In this document: in pieces, positions 27,329-36,038 of the stretch
How the letters are laid out: each line of letters opens with the position of its first letter
Position numbering within the stretch: the stretch's first letter is position 1
Origin: Methylocystis sp.
GTDB taxonomy: Bacteria; Pseudomonadota; Alphaproteobacteria; Rhizobiales; Beijerinckiaceae
Reading direction: 5' to 3'
Assembly: GCA_016178015.1 (NCBI GenBank)
Contig: JACOUB010000062.1
Coordinates: 1 to 64,000, forward strand
DNA length: 64,000 bases
Program-made: the position numbers and the translations under genes
Notes under the pieces: generated by a model
Told to the model about the DNA's origin: nothing
The model's input: the letters and a program-made list of their open reading frames with translations, nothing else
Databases searched by the model: none

Positions 27329-28537
27329 GTGAGCGAGCTTGCAACCCCCGCCGACGAGCAAGGCGTCGTCGACGCCGTTCGCGCCGCGAATGCGGATCGA
27401 ACGTCCTTGTCGATCGAGGGCCATGGCTCGAAAACGGCGCTTGGGCGTCACGCGCCGCGCGAGCGAACAATCTCGACCAGAGCTCTTTCCGGCGTGCTCT
27501 TTTACGAGCCCGCCGAACTCGTGCTTGCCGCGCGCGCCGGCGCGCCTGTGGCGGAGATTGCAGCGCTGCTCGACGCGCATGGCCAGCAGCTCGCGTTCGA
27601 GCCGATCGATTGCGCGATCCTGCTCGGCGGCGAGCCCGGCGCCGCAACGCTGGGCGGCATGGTCGCCGTCAACGCGTCGGGGCCGCGCCGCATCAAGGCC
27701 GGCGCCGCGCGCGATCACCTTCTGGGGTTTCGTTGCGTCACCGGACGCGGCGACGTGGTCAAGTCCGGCGGCCGGGTGATGAAGAACGTCACCGGATACG
27801 ATCTCTCCAAGCTCGTCGCCGGCTCATATGGAACCTTGGCCGTCTTGACCGAAGTGACGCTGAAGGTGCTGCCGAAGCCGGAAACCGAGCAGACGCTCAT
27901 GGTGCTCGGGCGCGACGAACAAGCTGGCCTCGCCTTGTCGCGCAAGGCCTCGGCGACGCCGTACGAGGTTTCGAGTTTCGCTTTTCTTCCCGAAGGCGCA
28001 TGCTCGTGGGGCGCCGGCGTGAGCGTCGCGGCGCTGAGACTGGAGGGACCGCCGATTTCCGTGACGAAGCGCCGCGATGATCTCGCCGCGCATTTAGCTC
28101 AAGCAGGCGCGCCATTCGACGTTCTCGAGGAGGGCGGCTCGCGCGCTTTTTGGGCGGATGTGCGCGACGCGCGTCCGCTTGCCGCGCATGATGGCGTCGT
28201 CTGGCGCGTTTCGCTGGCGCCGACCGACGGCTTCGCCTTCGTCGATGCGCTGCGTCGCGCCGGCGCGCCGCTCGTCGCGCACTTTTATGACTGGGTTGGC
28301 GGCCTCGTCTGGCTCTGTCTAGAGACGGCGGCGGACGCTCATGCAAGCGTGATCCGCGCCAGGGTCGATGGCTTGCGCGGTCACGCAACGCTCGTTCGCG
28401 CCCGCGCCGAGACGCGCGCCTGCGTCGACGTCTTCCACCCGCAGCCGCCGGCGCTGGCAGCGTTGACGCAGCGCGTGAAGGACAGTTTCGATCCCGCACA
28501 CATTCTCGAGCGCGGCCGGTTGCGCGCCGAGTTCTAA
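27329..28537 (+). CDS. glcE: Glycolate oxidase subunit GlcE
   Basis: FAD-binding subunit (402 aa) of the glycolate dehydrogenase complex. The FAD_binding_4 core contains LSIEGHGSKTALGRH, ILLGGEPGAATLGGMVAVN, HLLGFRCVTGRGDVVKSGGR and MKNVTGYDLSKLVAGSYG. The protein is shorter than GlcD and lacks the GEHG C-terminal domain, as expected for GlcE. GTG is used as the start, giving the standard N-terminus. Order glcD-glcE-glcF is the usual operon, here interrupted by repeats. Confidence 0.92.
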   Translation: MSELATPADEQGVVDAVRAANADRTSLSIEGHGSKTALGRHAPRERTISTRALSGVLFYEPAELVLAARAGAPVAEIAALLDAHGQQLAFEPIDCAILLGGEPGAATLGGMVAVNASGPRRIKAGAARDHLLGFRCVTGRGDVVKSGGRVMKNVTGYDLSKLVAGSYGTLAVLTEVTLKVLPKPETEQTLMVLGRDEQAGLALSRKASATPYEVSSFAFLPEGACSWGAGVSVAALRLEGPPISVTKRRDDLAAHLAQAGAPFDVLEEGGSRAFWADVRDARPLAAHDGVVWRVSLAPTDGFAFVDALRRAGAPLVAHFYDWVGGLVWLCLETAADAHASVIRARVDGLRGHATLVRARAETRACVDVFHPQPPALAALTQRVKDSFDPAHILERGRLRAEF

Positions 28538-28602
28538 CGCCAACGCCCTTGCACAATGACTCGCATATCGTCATGGTCGGCCTGCCCCAGCCAATGCACA
28601 CC

Positions 28603-28742
28603 CGTCATGGCCGGCCTTGTGCCGGCCATCCACGCCAGGACATTGCGAAGCGATGCAGGGTGGAGCGACGACGTGACGCGACTTTTCCGCAATCCGGCGG
28701 CGTCATGGCGTGGATGCCCGCGACAAGCGCGGGCATGACGGT
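28603..28742. repeat. Dispersed CGTCATGGCCGG/GCGTGGATG palindrome pair
   Basis: Two related units face each other: CCGTCATGGCCGGCC...GGCCATCCACGCC (about 28604-28639) and GCGTGGATGCCCGCG...CGCGGGCATGACGG (about 28709-28742). Each forms a small hairpin, and the outer arms pair with each other. The same family occurs at 5.25 and 41.4 kb. Confidence 0.75.
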
Positions 28743-28768
28743 CAAAGCCCGAGGCCGTTAGCGTAGTC

Positions 28769-30067
28769 ATGCAGACGCATTTCTTGCCGGAGCTTCTCGC
28801 CGACCCCGATATGGCGCAGTCGGAGAAAATCTTGCGCGCCTGTGTGCATTGCGGTTTTTGCCTGGCGACCTGTCCGACCTACCTGTTGACGGGCGACGAG
28901 CTCGATTCGCCGCGCGGACGCATTTATCTGATGAAAGAGATGCTCGAGAACAATCGGCCGGCGGACGCCCGCACGGTGCGGCATATCGATCGTTGTCTCT
29001 CCTGTCTGTCGTGCATGACGACCTGCCCCTCGAGCGTGCACTACATGCATCTTGTCGATCATGCGCGCGCCCATATCGAGAAGAGTTATGAGCGCCCTCT
29101 GTCTGATCGCTTGCTGCGCTCCGCGTTGGCGCGCGTGCTTGCGCGCCCGAGCTTGTTTCGTTCCGCGCTCCGCGCTGCGGCCATGGCGCGCCCGTTCGCC
29201 CGCTTTCTGCCAGTGCGGATCGCAACCCTTCTGGCGATGGCGCCGAAACGCTTGCCGGCGCCGTCCGCTGTCGATCGTCCACAAGTCTTCGCCTCGCAAG
29301 GCGCGCGCAAGATGCGTGTGGCGCTGCTCAATGGCTGTGCACAGACGGTGCTGGACACGGCCATCAACGAGGCGACCATCCGCCTGCTGACGCACCATGG
29401 CGTCGAAGTCGTCGTGGCGCCGGGCGCCGGCTGCTGCGGCGCGCTCGCCCATCACCTGGGCAAGGCGAAGGAATCACATGAGTTCGCGCGGCGCAACATT
29501 GACGCCTGGACGCGTGAGATCGAGGACGAAGGCCTCGATCGCGTCGTGATCAATACCTCCGGCTGCGGCGTGAGCGTGAAGGATTACGGTTTCATGTTTC
29601 GCGAGGATGGCGCGCTTGGCGACAAGGCGGCGCGCATTTCCGCCATCGCGTGCGACGTGAGCGAAATCGTGAGCGAGATCGATTTCGCGCCGACTGGCTC
29701 TGCGCCGAGATTGCGCGTCGCCTATCATTCCGCCTGTTCGTTGCAACATGGCCAGAAGGTCACCAGCGCGCCAATGGAGCTGTTGAGCCGCGCCGGTTTC
29801 GAGGTCGTCCCAGTGCCGGAAGGGCACATTTGTTGTGGTTCGGCGGGCACATACAATCTCTTGCAGAGCGAGATGGCTTCGGCGTTACGCGAGCGCAAGA
29901 TCGCCAACATTCGCTCCGTGGCGCCGCAAGTCATCGCCGCCGGCAACCTCGGCTGCATGGTTCAGATCGGCGGCGGCACGCCAATACCGATCGTGCACAG
30001 CGTCGAACTCCTCGATTGGGCGAGCGGCGGGCCGGCTCCGGAGGCGTTGCGCGATTTGGTCGAATAA
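28769..30067 (+). CDS. glcF: Glycolate oxidase iron-sulfur subunit GlcF
   Basis: Electron-transfer subunit (432 aa) of glycolate dehydrogenase. Two 4Fe-4S ferredoxin motifs appear near the N-terminus: CVHCGFCLATCPTY and CLSCLSCMTTCPS. Two CCG-type cysteine-rich domains follow, with GAGCCGALAHHLG and GHICCGSAGTYNLLQ. It is membrane-associated in the family and passes electrons to quinone. The stop codon abuts a composite palindromic element on one side with trpS converging on the other. Confidence 0.94.
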   Translation: MQTHFLPELLADPDMAQSEKILRACVHCGFCLATCPTYLLTGDELDSPRGRIYLMKEMLENNRPADARTVRHIDRCLSCLSCMTTCPSSVHYMHLVDHARAHIEKSYERPLSDRLLRSALARVLARPSLFRSALRAAAMARPFARFLPVRIATLLAMAPKRLPAPSAVDRPQVFASQGARKMRVALLNGCAQTVLDTAINEATIRLLTHHGVEVVVAPGAGCCGALAHHLGKAKESHEFARRNIDAWTREIEDEGLDRVVINTSGCGVSVKDYGFMFREDGALGDKAARISAIACDVSEIVSEIDFAPTGSAPRLRVAYHSACSLQHGQKVTSAPMELLSRAGFEVVPVPEGHICCGSAGTYNLLQSEMASALRERKIANIRSVAPQVIAAGNLGCMVQIGGGTPIPIVHSVELLDWASGGPAPEALRDLVE

Positions 30068-30198
30068 CCCCCTCCCTGTCCCTCCCCCGCGTTCCGCGGG
30101 AGAGGGGACCCTAACGATCGGCGTTTCGCGTCGTCTTCATCATGCGCCGAGTCGAACTCCCTCTCCCGCGGAACGCGGGGGAGGGTTGGGGAGGGGGC
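30068..30198. repeat. Composite palindromic element, copy 1 (glcF/trpS junction)
   Basis: 131-bp unit made of two hairpins, starting CCCCCTCCCTGTCCCTCCCC and ending GGAGGGTTGGGGAGGGGG, with a middle ACCCTAACGATCGGCG segment. It starts at the base after the glcF stop and ends one base before the trpS stop. Copies at 39.8, 47.7 and 62.4 kb share both ends and the ACGATCGG centre. Its position suggests a bidirectional transcription or mRNA-end function. Confidence 0.88.
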
Positions 30199-30199
30199 T

Positions 30200-31234
30200 C
30201 TATCGCAACAGCCCGACGATGTCCTTCACCGCATTCATATTGGCGCGCGCCAGAACGCGGGCGCGTTCGGCGCCATCGCGCAACACGCCGTCGACGTAAG
30301 TTTCGTCTTGCGTCAGGCGACGCATTTCAGAGGTGATCGGCGCCAGTTTCGCAACCGAGAGATCGATCAACGCATTCTTGAAGGCAGAGAAATTGGCGCC
30401 GCCATATTCGCCGAGCACATCCGCCTTCGTGCGGCCGGCAAGCGCCGCGAAAATGCCGACCAGATTGTCGGCCTCGGGCCGACCCTCGAGCCCCTTCTCG
30501 TCGGAAGGCAGCGCGTCGGGATCGGTCTTCGCCTTTTTTATCTTTTGCGCGATCTGGTCGGCGTCGTCGGCAAGATTGATGCGCGAATAATCCGAGATGT
30601 CCGATTTCGACATTTTCTTGGCGCCGTCGCGCAGGCTCATGACGCGCGTCGCCGGACCGGCAATCAGCGGCTCGGGCACGGGAAAGAACGATTCGCCGAA
30701 ACCGTTGCGGGCGATGGAGGCGGCAAAGTCGTTGTTGAACTTCTGGGCGATGTCGCGGGCAAGCTCCAGATGCTGTTTCTGGTCCTCGCCAACCGGCACG
30801 TGCGTCGCGCGATAGATGAGAATATCGGCCGCCATCAGCACCGGATAATCGTAAAGGCCGATCGAGGCGTTCTCGCGGTCCTTGCCGGCCTTCTCCTTGA
30901 ATTGCGTCATGCGATTGAGCCAGCCGATGCGGGCGACGCAATTTAATATCCAAGCCAGTTCGGCGTGCTCGGCCACCTGGCTCTGATTGAAGACGATGTT
31001 CTTCTTCGGATCGATTCCGCAGGCGATGAAGGTTGCCGCGGCCTTGCGCGTATTGGCGCGCAGCGACAGCGGGTCCTGCGGCACGGTGATCGCGTGCAGG
31101 TCGACGACGCAATAGAGGCAGTCGAAGTTCTTCTGCAATTCGACGAACCGGGTGATGGCGCCGAGATAGTTGCCGAGATGCAGATTGCCGGAGGATTGTA
31201 CGCCGGAGAAGACGCGTTGAGGAAGGGTGGACAT
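30200..31234 (-). CDS. trpS: Tryptophanyl-tRNA synthetase
   Basis: Class I aminoacyl-tRNA synthetase of 344 aa that charges tRNA-Trp. The HIGH-type motif is HLGN in [16 protein letters not shown], and the KMSKS motif is present as [42 protein letters not shown] is the usual substrate-pocket stretch. The start at [11 protein letters not shown] is preferred; the in-frame upstream extension overlaps dispersed repeats and lacks homology. Confidence 0.96.
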   Translation of the reverse strand: MSTLPQRVFSGVQSSGNLHLGNYLGAITRFVELQKNFDCLYCVVDLHAITVPQDPLSLRANTRKAAATFIACGIDPKKNIVFNQSQVAEHAELAWILNCVARIGWLNRMTQFKEKAGKDRENASIGLYDYPVLMAADILIYRATHVPVGEDQKQHLELARDIAQKFNNDFAASIARNGFGESFFPVPEPLIAGPATRVMSLRDGAKKMSKSDISDYSRINLADDADQIAQKIKKAKTDPDALPSDEKGLEGRPEADNLVGIFAALAGRTKADVLGEYGGANFSAFKNALIDLSVAKLAPITSEMRRLTQDETYVDGVLRDGAERARVLARANMNAVKDIVGLLR

Positions 31235-31337
31235 GGATGCAGCCGCGTGGGTTTTTTTTCGAACCGCGGCTCTTATGGCAATGCCCGGGCGTGTGCGCAA
31301 GTATGTTGAGTCACAGGGCGAGGCCCGGGCGCCAAAT

Positions 31338-31469
31338 CCTTCTCCCGCTTGCGGGAGAAGGTGTCGCGCGAATGCGCGACGGATGAGGGCGGAGCCACTG
31401 CGCAAATCGATCGGCCCTCACCCGACCCGGCTGCGCCGGGCCACCCTCTCCCGCTTCGCGGGAGAGGGG
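31338..31469. repeat. Dispersed palindromic repeat upstream of trpS
   Basis: Two hairpins, CCTTCTCCCGCTTGCGGGAG and CCCTCTCCCGCTTCGCGGGAG, enclose a GATGAGGGC...GCCCTCACCCG stem. This is another variant of the dispersed REP-like families in the hslU-trpS gap (31235-31503), which otherwise contains no gene. Confidence 0.75.
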
Positions 31470-31503
31470 CGCGCGCATGCGAAGCGATCAATCGGAAACT
31501 GGC

Positions 31504-32811
31504 TCACAAAATGAACCGGCTCAAATCCCGGTTCCTCGCCAAATCGCCGATGTGACGCTCGACGTAGTCGCCGTCGATCGTCACCTTCTCGCCGGAGCGG
31601 TCGGAGGCGGAAAAGCTCACCTCGTCGAGGACGCGCTCCATCACCGTCTGCAAGCGCCGCGCGCCGATATTTTCAACCGAGGTGTTGACCTCCACGGCGA
31701 TGCGGGCAATGGCGTCCACGGCGGAAGGCGCAAATTCGAGCTCGACGCCTTCTGTTCCCATCAGCGCCGCATATTGCATGGTGAGACAGGCCTCGGTCTC
31801 GGTGAGGATGCGGCGGAAATCGTCTTCGTTGAGAGACGCGAGCTCCACTCGGATCGGCAGGCGGCCCTGCAATTCCGGCAGCAGGTCGGACGGCTTGGCG
31901 ACATGGAAGGCGCCTGAGGCGATGAACAGCACATGGTCGGTCTTGACCGACCCGTGCTTGGTCGCGACCGTCGTGCCCTCGATGATCGGCAGCAGATCGC
32001 GTTGCACGCCCTCGCGCGAAATATCGGCGCCGCCGCGTCCCTCGCGCGCGCAAATCTTGTCCATTTCGTCGATGAAGACGATGCCGTTGTTCTCGACCTC
32101 GCTGATCGCGTCGCGCACGCTCTCTTCCTGGTCGATCAGCTTGTCGCTTTCTTCCGCGATGAGCGGCGCATGGGCGTTCTTCACCAGGACCTTGCGACGT
32201 TTGGTCTTGCCCTGGAACGCCTTGCCGAGGATGTCGCCGATCGAGAAAGCGGAAACGCTGGTTCCCGGCATGTTGGGGAGTTCGAACACCGGCATGGAGG
32301 GGCCGGATTGGGCGATTTCGATTTCGATCTCCTTATCGTCCAATTCGCCGGCGCGCAGCCTCCTGCGGAAGGCGTCGCGCGTTTGCGGTGAGGCGGCGGG
32401 TCCAACCAGCGCGTCGAGCACGCGATCTTCCGCCGCGAGTTGCGCCCGCGCCTCGACATGCTTGCGGCGGCGCTCCTTGACCAGCACGATGGCGACTTCG
32501 ACGAGATCGCGCACAATCTGCTCGACGTCGCGGCCGACGTAACCGACCTCGGTGAATTTGGTCGCCTCGACTTTCAAGAACGGCGCGTCGGCAAGCCTGG
32601 CGAGACGCCGGGCGATCTCTGTCTTGCCGCAGCCGGTGGGACCTATCATCAGAATGTTCTTCGGCAACACTTCTTCCCGCATCGAGCCTTGCAATTGCAG
32701 GCGCCGCCAACGGTTGCGCAGGGCGATGGCGACGGCGCGCTTGGCGTCCTGCTGGCCGACGATGAAGCGATCGAGTTCGGAAACGATCTCGCGCGGCGAG
32801 AAGTCGGCCAT
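31504..32811 (-). CDS. hslU: ATP-dependent protease ATPase subunit HslU
   Basis: AAA+ unfoldase (435 aa) of the HslUV/ClpYQ protease. Walker A is [17 protein letters not shown], Walker B is [13 protein letters not shown], and the pore-loop motif [14 protein letters not shown] is present. The C-terminus [11 protein letters not shown] is the tail that inserts into HslV. The start at [16 protein letters not shown] matches family length. It lies downstream of hslV in the same operon with a large hairpin between them. Confidence 0.96.
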   Translation of the reverse strand: MADFSPREIVSELDRFIVGQQDAKRAVAIALRNRWRRLQLQGSMREEVLPKNILMIGPTGCGKTEIARRLARLADAPFLKVEATKFTEVGYVGRDVEQIVRDLVEVAIVLVKERRRKHVEARAQLAAEDRVLDALVGPAASPQTRDAFRRRLRAGELDDKEIEIEIAQSGPSMPVFELPNMPGTSVSAFSIGDILGKAFQGKTKRRKVLVKNAHAPLIAEESDKLIDQEESVRDAISEVENNGIVFIDEMDKICAREGRGGADISREGVQRDLLPIIEGTTVATKHGSVKTDHVLFIASGAFHVAKPSDLLPELQGRLPIRVELASLNEDDFRRILTETEACLTMQYAALMGTEGVELEFAPSAVDAIARIAVEVNTSVENIGARRLQTVMERVLDEVSFSASDRSGEKVTIDGDYVERHIGDLARNRDLSRFIL

Positions 32812-32832
32812 GGGTGTCGTTCCTTGTCTGGA

Positions 32833-32905
32833 AGCGAATAGCGAATAGTGAGTAGCGAATAGAAAGTTTGACCCACTACTCGCCACTCGCTATTCGCTAT
32901 TCGCT
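32833..32905. repeat. 30-bp inverted repeat between hslV and hslU
   Basis: Left arm 32833-32862 (AGCGAATAGCGAATAGTGAG then TAGCGAATAG) and right arm 32876-32905 are complementary at 27 of 30 positions around a 13-nt loop. The arms are themselves built from repeats of TAGCGAA. It ends one base before the hslV stop and 21 bp upstream of the hslU start codon, so it would form in the hslVU mRNA. Confidence 0.85.
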
Positions 32906-32906
32906 A

Positions 32907-33482
32907 CTACTGGCTCTCGATCGCCTCGAGCACGATGTTGCGATTGGTGTAGACGCAGATATCGGCGGCGATTTCCATGGCGCGGCGGGCGATGGCTTCG
33001 GCCTCGAGCGGCGTGTCGAGCAGCGCCCGCGCCGCCGCCAGTGCGTAATTGCCGCCCGAGCCGATGGCCGCGACGGCGCCGTGCTCATTGGCCTCCGGCT
33101 CCAACACGTCGCCGGAGCCGCTGAGCGCCAGCGCGGCCTCCTTGTCGGCGACCAGCATCATGGCCTCGAGCCGGCGCAGGTAGCGGTCCATGCGCCAGTC
33201 CTTGGCAAGCTCCACGCAAGCCCTGGTCAATTGGCCGGGATACTGTTCGAGCTTGCCCTCGAGGCGCTCGAACAAGGTGAAGGCGTCGGCGGTCGCCCCG
33301 GCGAAGCCCGCGACCACGTCGCCCTTGCCGAGACGGCGAACCTTGCGGGCGTTGGCCTTGACGATCGTTTGGCCCAGGCTCACCTGGCCGTCGCCGGCGA
33401 TCACCGTCGCGCCGCCCTTGCGCACCAGCACGATGGTGGTGGCGCGCCAGCTCAGCGGTTTCGTGTTCTGTTCCAGGTTCAT
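32907..33482 (-). CDS. hslV: ATP-dependent protease proteolytic subunit HslV
   Basis: Threonine-protease core of HslUV (191 aa). The mature N-terminal catalytic Thr is Thr15 in [13 protein letters not shown], leaving a 14-residue propeptide. [37 protein letters not shown] and [17 protein letters not shown] are family segments. The start at [10 protein letters not shown] gives normal length; the longer reading adds about 66 residues of non-homologous sequence. It is the first gene of hslVU. Confidence 0.95.
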   Translation of the reverse strand: MNLEQNTKPLSWRATTIVLVRKGGATVIAGDGQVSLGQTIVKANARKVRRLGKGDVVAGFAGATADAFTLFERLEGKLEQYPGQLTRACVELAKDWRMDRYLRRLEAMMLVADKEAALALSGSGDVLEPEANEHGAVAAIGSGGNYALAAARALLDTPLEAEAIARRAMEIAADICVYTNRNIVLEAIESQ

Positions 33483-33612
33483 CGGCGCCTCGACCTCGAG
33501 TGGTTCCGCCGATGTAGGGACTGGCGAGCTTGTCAGCAAGGGCTTTTTCGGGCGCATGTTCGGATTGACTTCGAGCCGTGTCTGCCGTTCCTGGCGGCGC
33601 GAGGAGAGGCCA

Positions 33613-34272
33613 ATGAGCGGATTGACGTTGCGTGAGGCGATCGTCGCGGCGGGCCGCGATATGAACCGGCTCGGGATCAATCACGGAACCTGCGGCAATA
33701 TCTCGGCGCGCGACGGCGAGACGATGTTGATCACGCCGAGCGGGATTCCCTACGACGACGCGCAACCCGAGATGATCGCGCGCATGCCGTTGGAGGGCGC
33801 GGCGGGGGCCTTCGAGGGGCCGCTGCCGCCGTCGAGCGAATGGCGCTTTCACCTCGACATTTTACGCGCGCGCAACGATGTGAACGCGGTGGTTCACGCG
33901 CATTCCATTTATGCAACGACGCTGTCGGCGCTGCGGCGCGACATTCCCGCCGTTCATTACATGATCGCCATCTTCGGGGTGAACACGATCCGCTGCGCTG
34001 ATTACGCGTCGTTCGGCACCGCGGAACTTTCCGAACGCGCCGTGGCGAGTCTCGGGCAAGGACATGGCGTTCTGCTCGCCAACCACGGCATGATCGTCAC
34101 CGGCGCCACGCTCGCACAAGCCATGTGGCGCGCGGTGGAACTCGAGGCTTTGGCCAAGACGTATTACCTCGCCTCGCTCGCCGGCCCCCCCGTCGTTCTT
34201 TCGGACGATGAAATCGCCCGCACGATCGAGAGATTTGGAAGTTACGGGTTGAGGTCGACGCCCGGGCGCTAA
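33613..34272 (+). CDS. Class II aldolase/adducin-family protein (Ald2/MtnB-like)
   Basis: Zinc-dependent class II aldolase domain protein of 219 aa. The catalytic/metal region is visible: [40 protein letters not shown] (HxH zinc ligands) and [17 protein letters not shown] (third His). A GAGGAGAGG ribosome site lies just before the ATG. In family terms it could be an L-fuculose-phosphate, methylthioribulose-phosphate or 5-deoxyribulose-1-phosphate aldolase. Proximity to mtnA (600 bp away, opposite strand) favours a role in salvage of methylthioribose or 5-deoxyribose phosphate; this is inference. Confidence 0.85.
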   Translation: MSGLTLREAIVAAGRDMNRLGINHGTCGNISARDGETMLITPSGIPYDDAQPEMIARMPLEGAAGAFEGPLPPSSEWRFHLDILRARNDVNAVVHAHSIYATTLSALRRDIPAVHYMIAIFGVNTIRCADYASFGTAELSERAVASLGQGHGVLLANHGMIVTGATLAQAMWRAVELEALAKTYYLASLAGPPVVLSDDEIARTIERFGSYGLRSTPGR

Positions 34273-34340
34273 ACCGGGAGCGCTCCGGCGCCGCCCGACG
34301 CGGACTGCGTCAGGCCACGCCGAAGACCAGCATTGCAACG

Positions 34341-34685
34341 CTAGTCGCAAGGATTCCTGTAACCCCCATAGCCGTAACCGCTGTATCCGTAACCCCCGTA
34401 ACCTCCATAACCCCCGTAACCCCCATAACCCCCATAACCCCCGTAACCTCCGTAACCCCAATAGGGGCTTCGCCCATAGCCGCCTCCCCAGTAGTGGCCG
34501 GGACGCCACCAGCACCGGTAGGCGCCGCAGACCCATCGCACCTGCTCGACATTCTGTCCTGCCGTGGCCGCCGCCGTCAGGCCGTGGTCCAAAGCCGGCG
34601 TCGCCGATGCGCCGTTGGCTCCGAGCGCCGAAGCGCCCACGGCGAGACCCGTCGCAAGAGCCAATCTCATGATAGTCGTGCCCAT
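34341..34685 (-). CDS. Secreted Gly/Tyr-repeat protein
   Basis: A 114-aa small exported protein. The signal peptide reads IMRLALATGLAVGASALGAN followed by an ASA cleavage context. The mature part contains VRWVCGAYRCWWRPGHYWGG and then about nine GYG/GGY repeats (34365-34460), ending YRNPCD. The ribosome site AGGAGGT is near perfect. The WVCGAYRCWWRPG motif occurs in small hypothetical exported proteins of Rhizobiales; no function is known to me. Two cysteine pairs suggest an oxidised extracytoplasmic protein. The low-complexity DNA is a TAACCCCCG-like tandem repeat. Confidence 0.8.
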   Translation of the reverse strand: MGTTIMRLALATGLAVGASALGANGASATPALDHGLTAAATAGQNVEQVRWVCGAYRCWWRPGHYWGGGYGRSPYWGYGGYGGYGGYGGYGGYGGYGGYGYSGYGYGGYRNPCD

Positions 34686-34881
34686 TTGCGACCTCCTTTC
34701 CATTTAAATTTCAATGTAGGGCATCGCGCCTGAATTTGGAGTGAAGCAGGGGTTCATCGGGCGTTTAGATTTGCCGGGGCGCCGCAGACGACTGGCGCCC
34801 GCGGCCATCGCGGATGACTCTGCCGCGCCAGCTGGAGCGTGCGCGCGTCATTGCTCCGCCTGCGGCTCGCAATGACGGCGC

Positions 34882-35982
34882 TCACGCCGCGCGGGCGAGC
34901 TCGGGAAACAATCCCCGCAATCCGGATTCGCTGGCGTCGCATACGCCGCGCTCCGTAATGAGCCCGCTGACGAGGCGCGACGGCGTGACGTCGAAGCCGA
35001 AGTTTCGCGCCGATGACCCGTGCGGCGTCAGCTGAACGTTGACGAGGGACCCATCCGCGGCGCGCCCGCTGATGTGAGTCACTTCCCGCTGATCGCGCTC
35101 TTCGATGGGGATTTCGCGGACGCCGTCGCGCAGGCGCCAATCGATGGTCGAACTCGGCAAGGCGACATAAAAGGGCACGCCGTTGTCATGCGCCGCCAGC
35201 GCCTTGAGATAGGTGCCGATCTTGTTGCACACGTCGCCGCTGCGCGTCGTGCGGTCGCTGCCGACGATGCACAAATCGACGAAGCCGTGCTGCATCAGGT
35301 GGCCGCCGGCGTTGTCGACGATGACCGTATGGGAGATCGCTTCGCCCAACAGCTCGAAGGCGGTGAGGCTCGCGCCCTGATTGCGCGGCCGCGTCTCGTC
35401 GACGAACACATGGACGGCGACCCCGGCGCGCGCCGCCTTGTAGATCGGCGCGAGCGCCGTTCCCCAATCGACCGTGGCGAGCCAGCCGGCGTTGCAATGG
35501 GTGAGAATATTCACCGGCCGGCCGGGATTTTTCGCTGCGGCCTCGGCAATCAGCGCTGCGCCATGTTCGCCGATCGCCTCGCAGCATGTGACGTCCTCGT
35601 CGGCGATCCGGGCCGCTTGCGCATAGGCGAGCGCCCGGCGCTCGGCCGGCGGCGCGGCGAGCAGGCAATGGCGGAGCCGGTCCAGCGCCCAGCGCAGATT
35701 GACGGCGGTCGGCCGAGCTTTGAAAAGTTTCGCGTACGCGGCGTCGATCGCGGCGTCGCTTGGATCGTCGGCGGCCGCGAGCGCCAGGCCATAGGCGCCG
35801 GCAACGCCGATGAGCGGCGCGCCGCGCACGACCATGTCGCTGATCACGGCGACAGCGTCATCGAGCGAATCGATCCTGCGCGTTACGAACGCATGCGGCA
35901 GTTGCGACTGATCGATGACGTGGACGGTTCGCCCGTTCGCGTCCGGCCAGATCGTGCGGTAGCCACGGCCGTTGATTTTCAT
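34882..35982 (-). CDS. mtnA: S-methyl-5-thioribose-1-phosphate isomerase
   Basis: Aldose-ketose isomerase (366 aa) of the eIF2B-related family that converts methylthioribose-1-phosphate (and 5-deoxyribose-1-phosphate in some bacteria) to the ribulose-1-phosphate. The catalytic Cys is in [20 protein letters not shown] and the catalytic Asp in [39 protein letters not shown] is the N-terminal signature. It is 56 bp downstream of pqqDE on the same strand and may be co-transcribed. No mtnK, mtnP or later methionine-salvage gene is in view. Confidence 0.93.
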   Translation of the reverse strand: MKINGRGYRTIWPDANGRTVHVIDQSQLPHAFVTRRIDSLDDAVAVISDMVVRGAPLIGVAGAYGLALAAADDPSDAAIDAAYAKLFKARPTAVNLRWALDRLRHCLLAAPPAERRALAYAQAARIADEDVTCCEAIGEHGAALIAEAAAKNPGRPVNILTHCNAGWLATVDWGTALAPIYKAARAGVAVHVFVDETRPRNQGASLTAFELLGEAISHTVIVDNAGGHLMQHGFVDLCIVGSDRTTRSGDVCNKIGTYLKALAAHDNGVPFYVALPSSTIDWRLRDGVREIPIEERDQREVTHISGRAADGSLVNVQLTPHGSSARNFGFDVTPSRLVSGLITERGVCDASESGLRGLFPELARAA

Positions 35983-36038
35983 GTGCGTGTTGCCGGTGAG
36001 GGTGACTTGCGCAAGCGACAGGGCGCGACGGCCGGAAG

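Noticed and set aside
34360-34460. Tandem short repeats resembling a CRISPR or satellite
   Set aside because: Period is about 9 bp without spacers and lies in frame within the Gly/Tyr protein, so it is coding low complexity.
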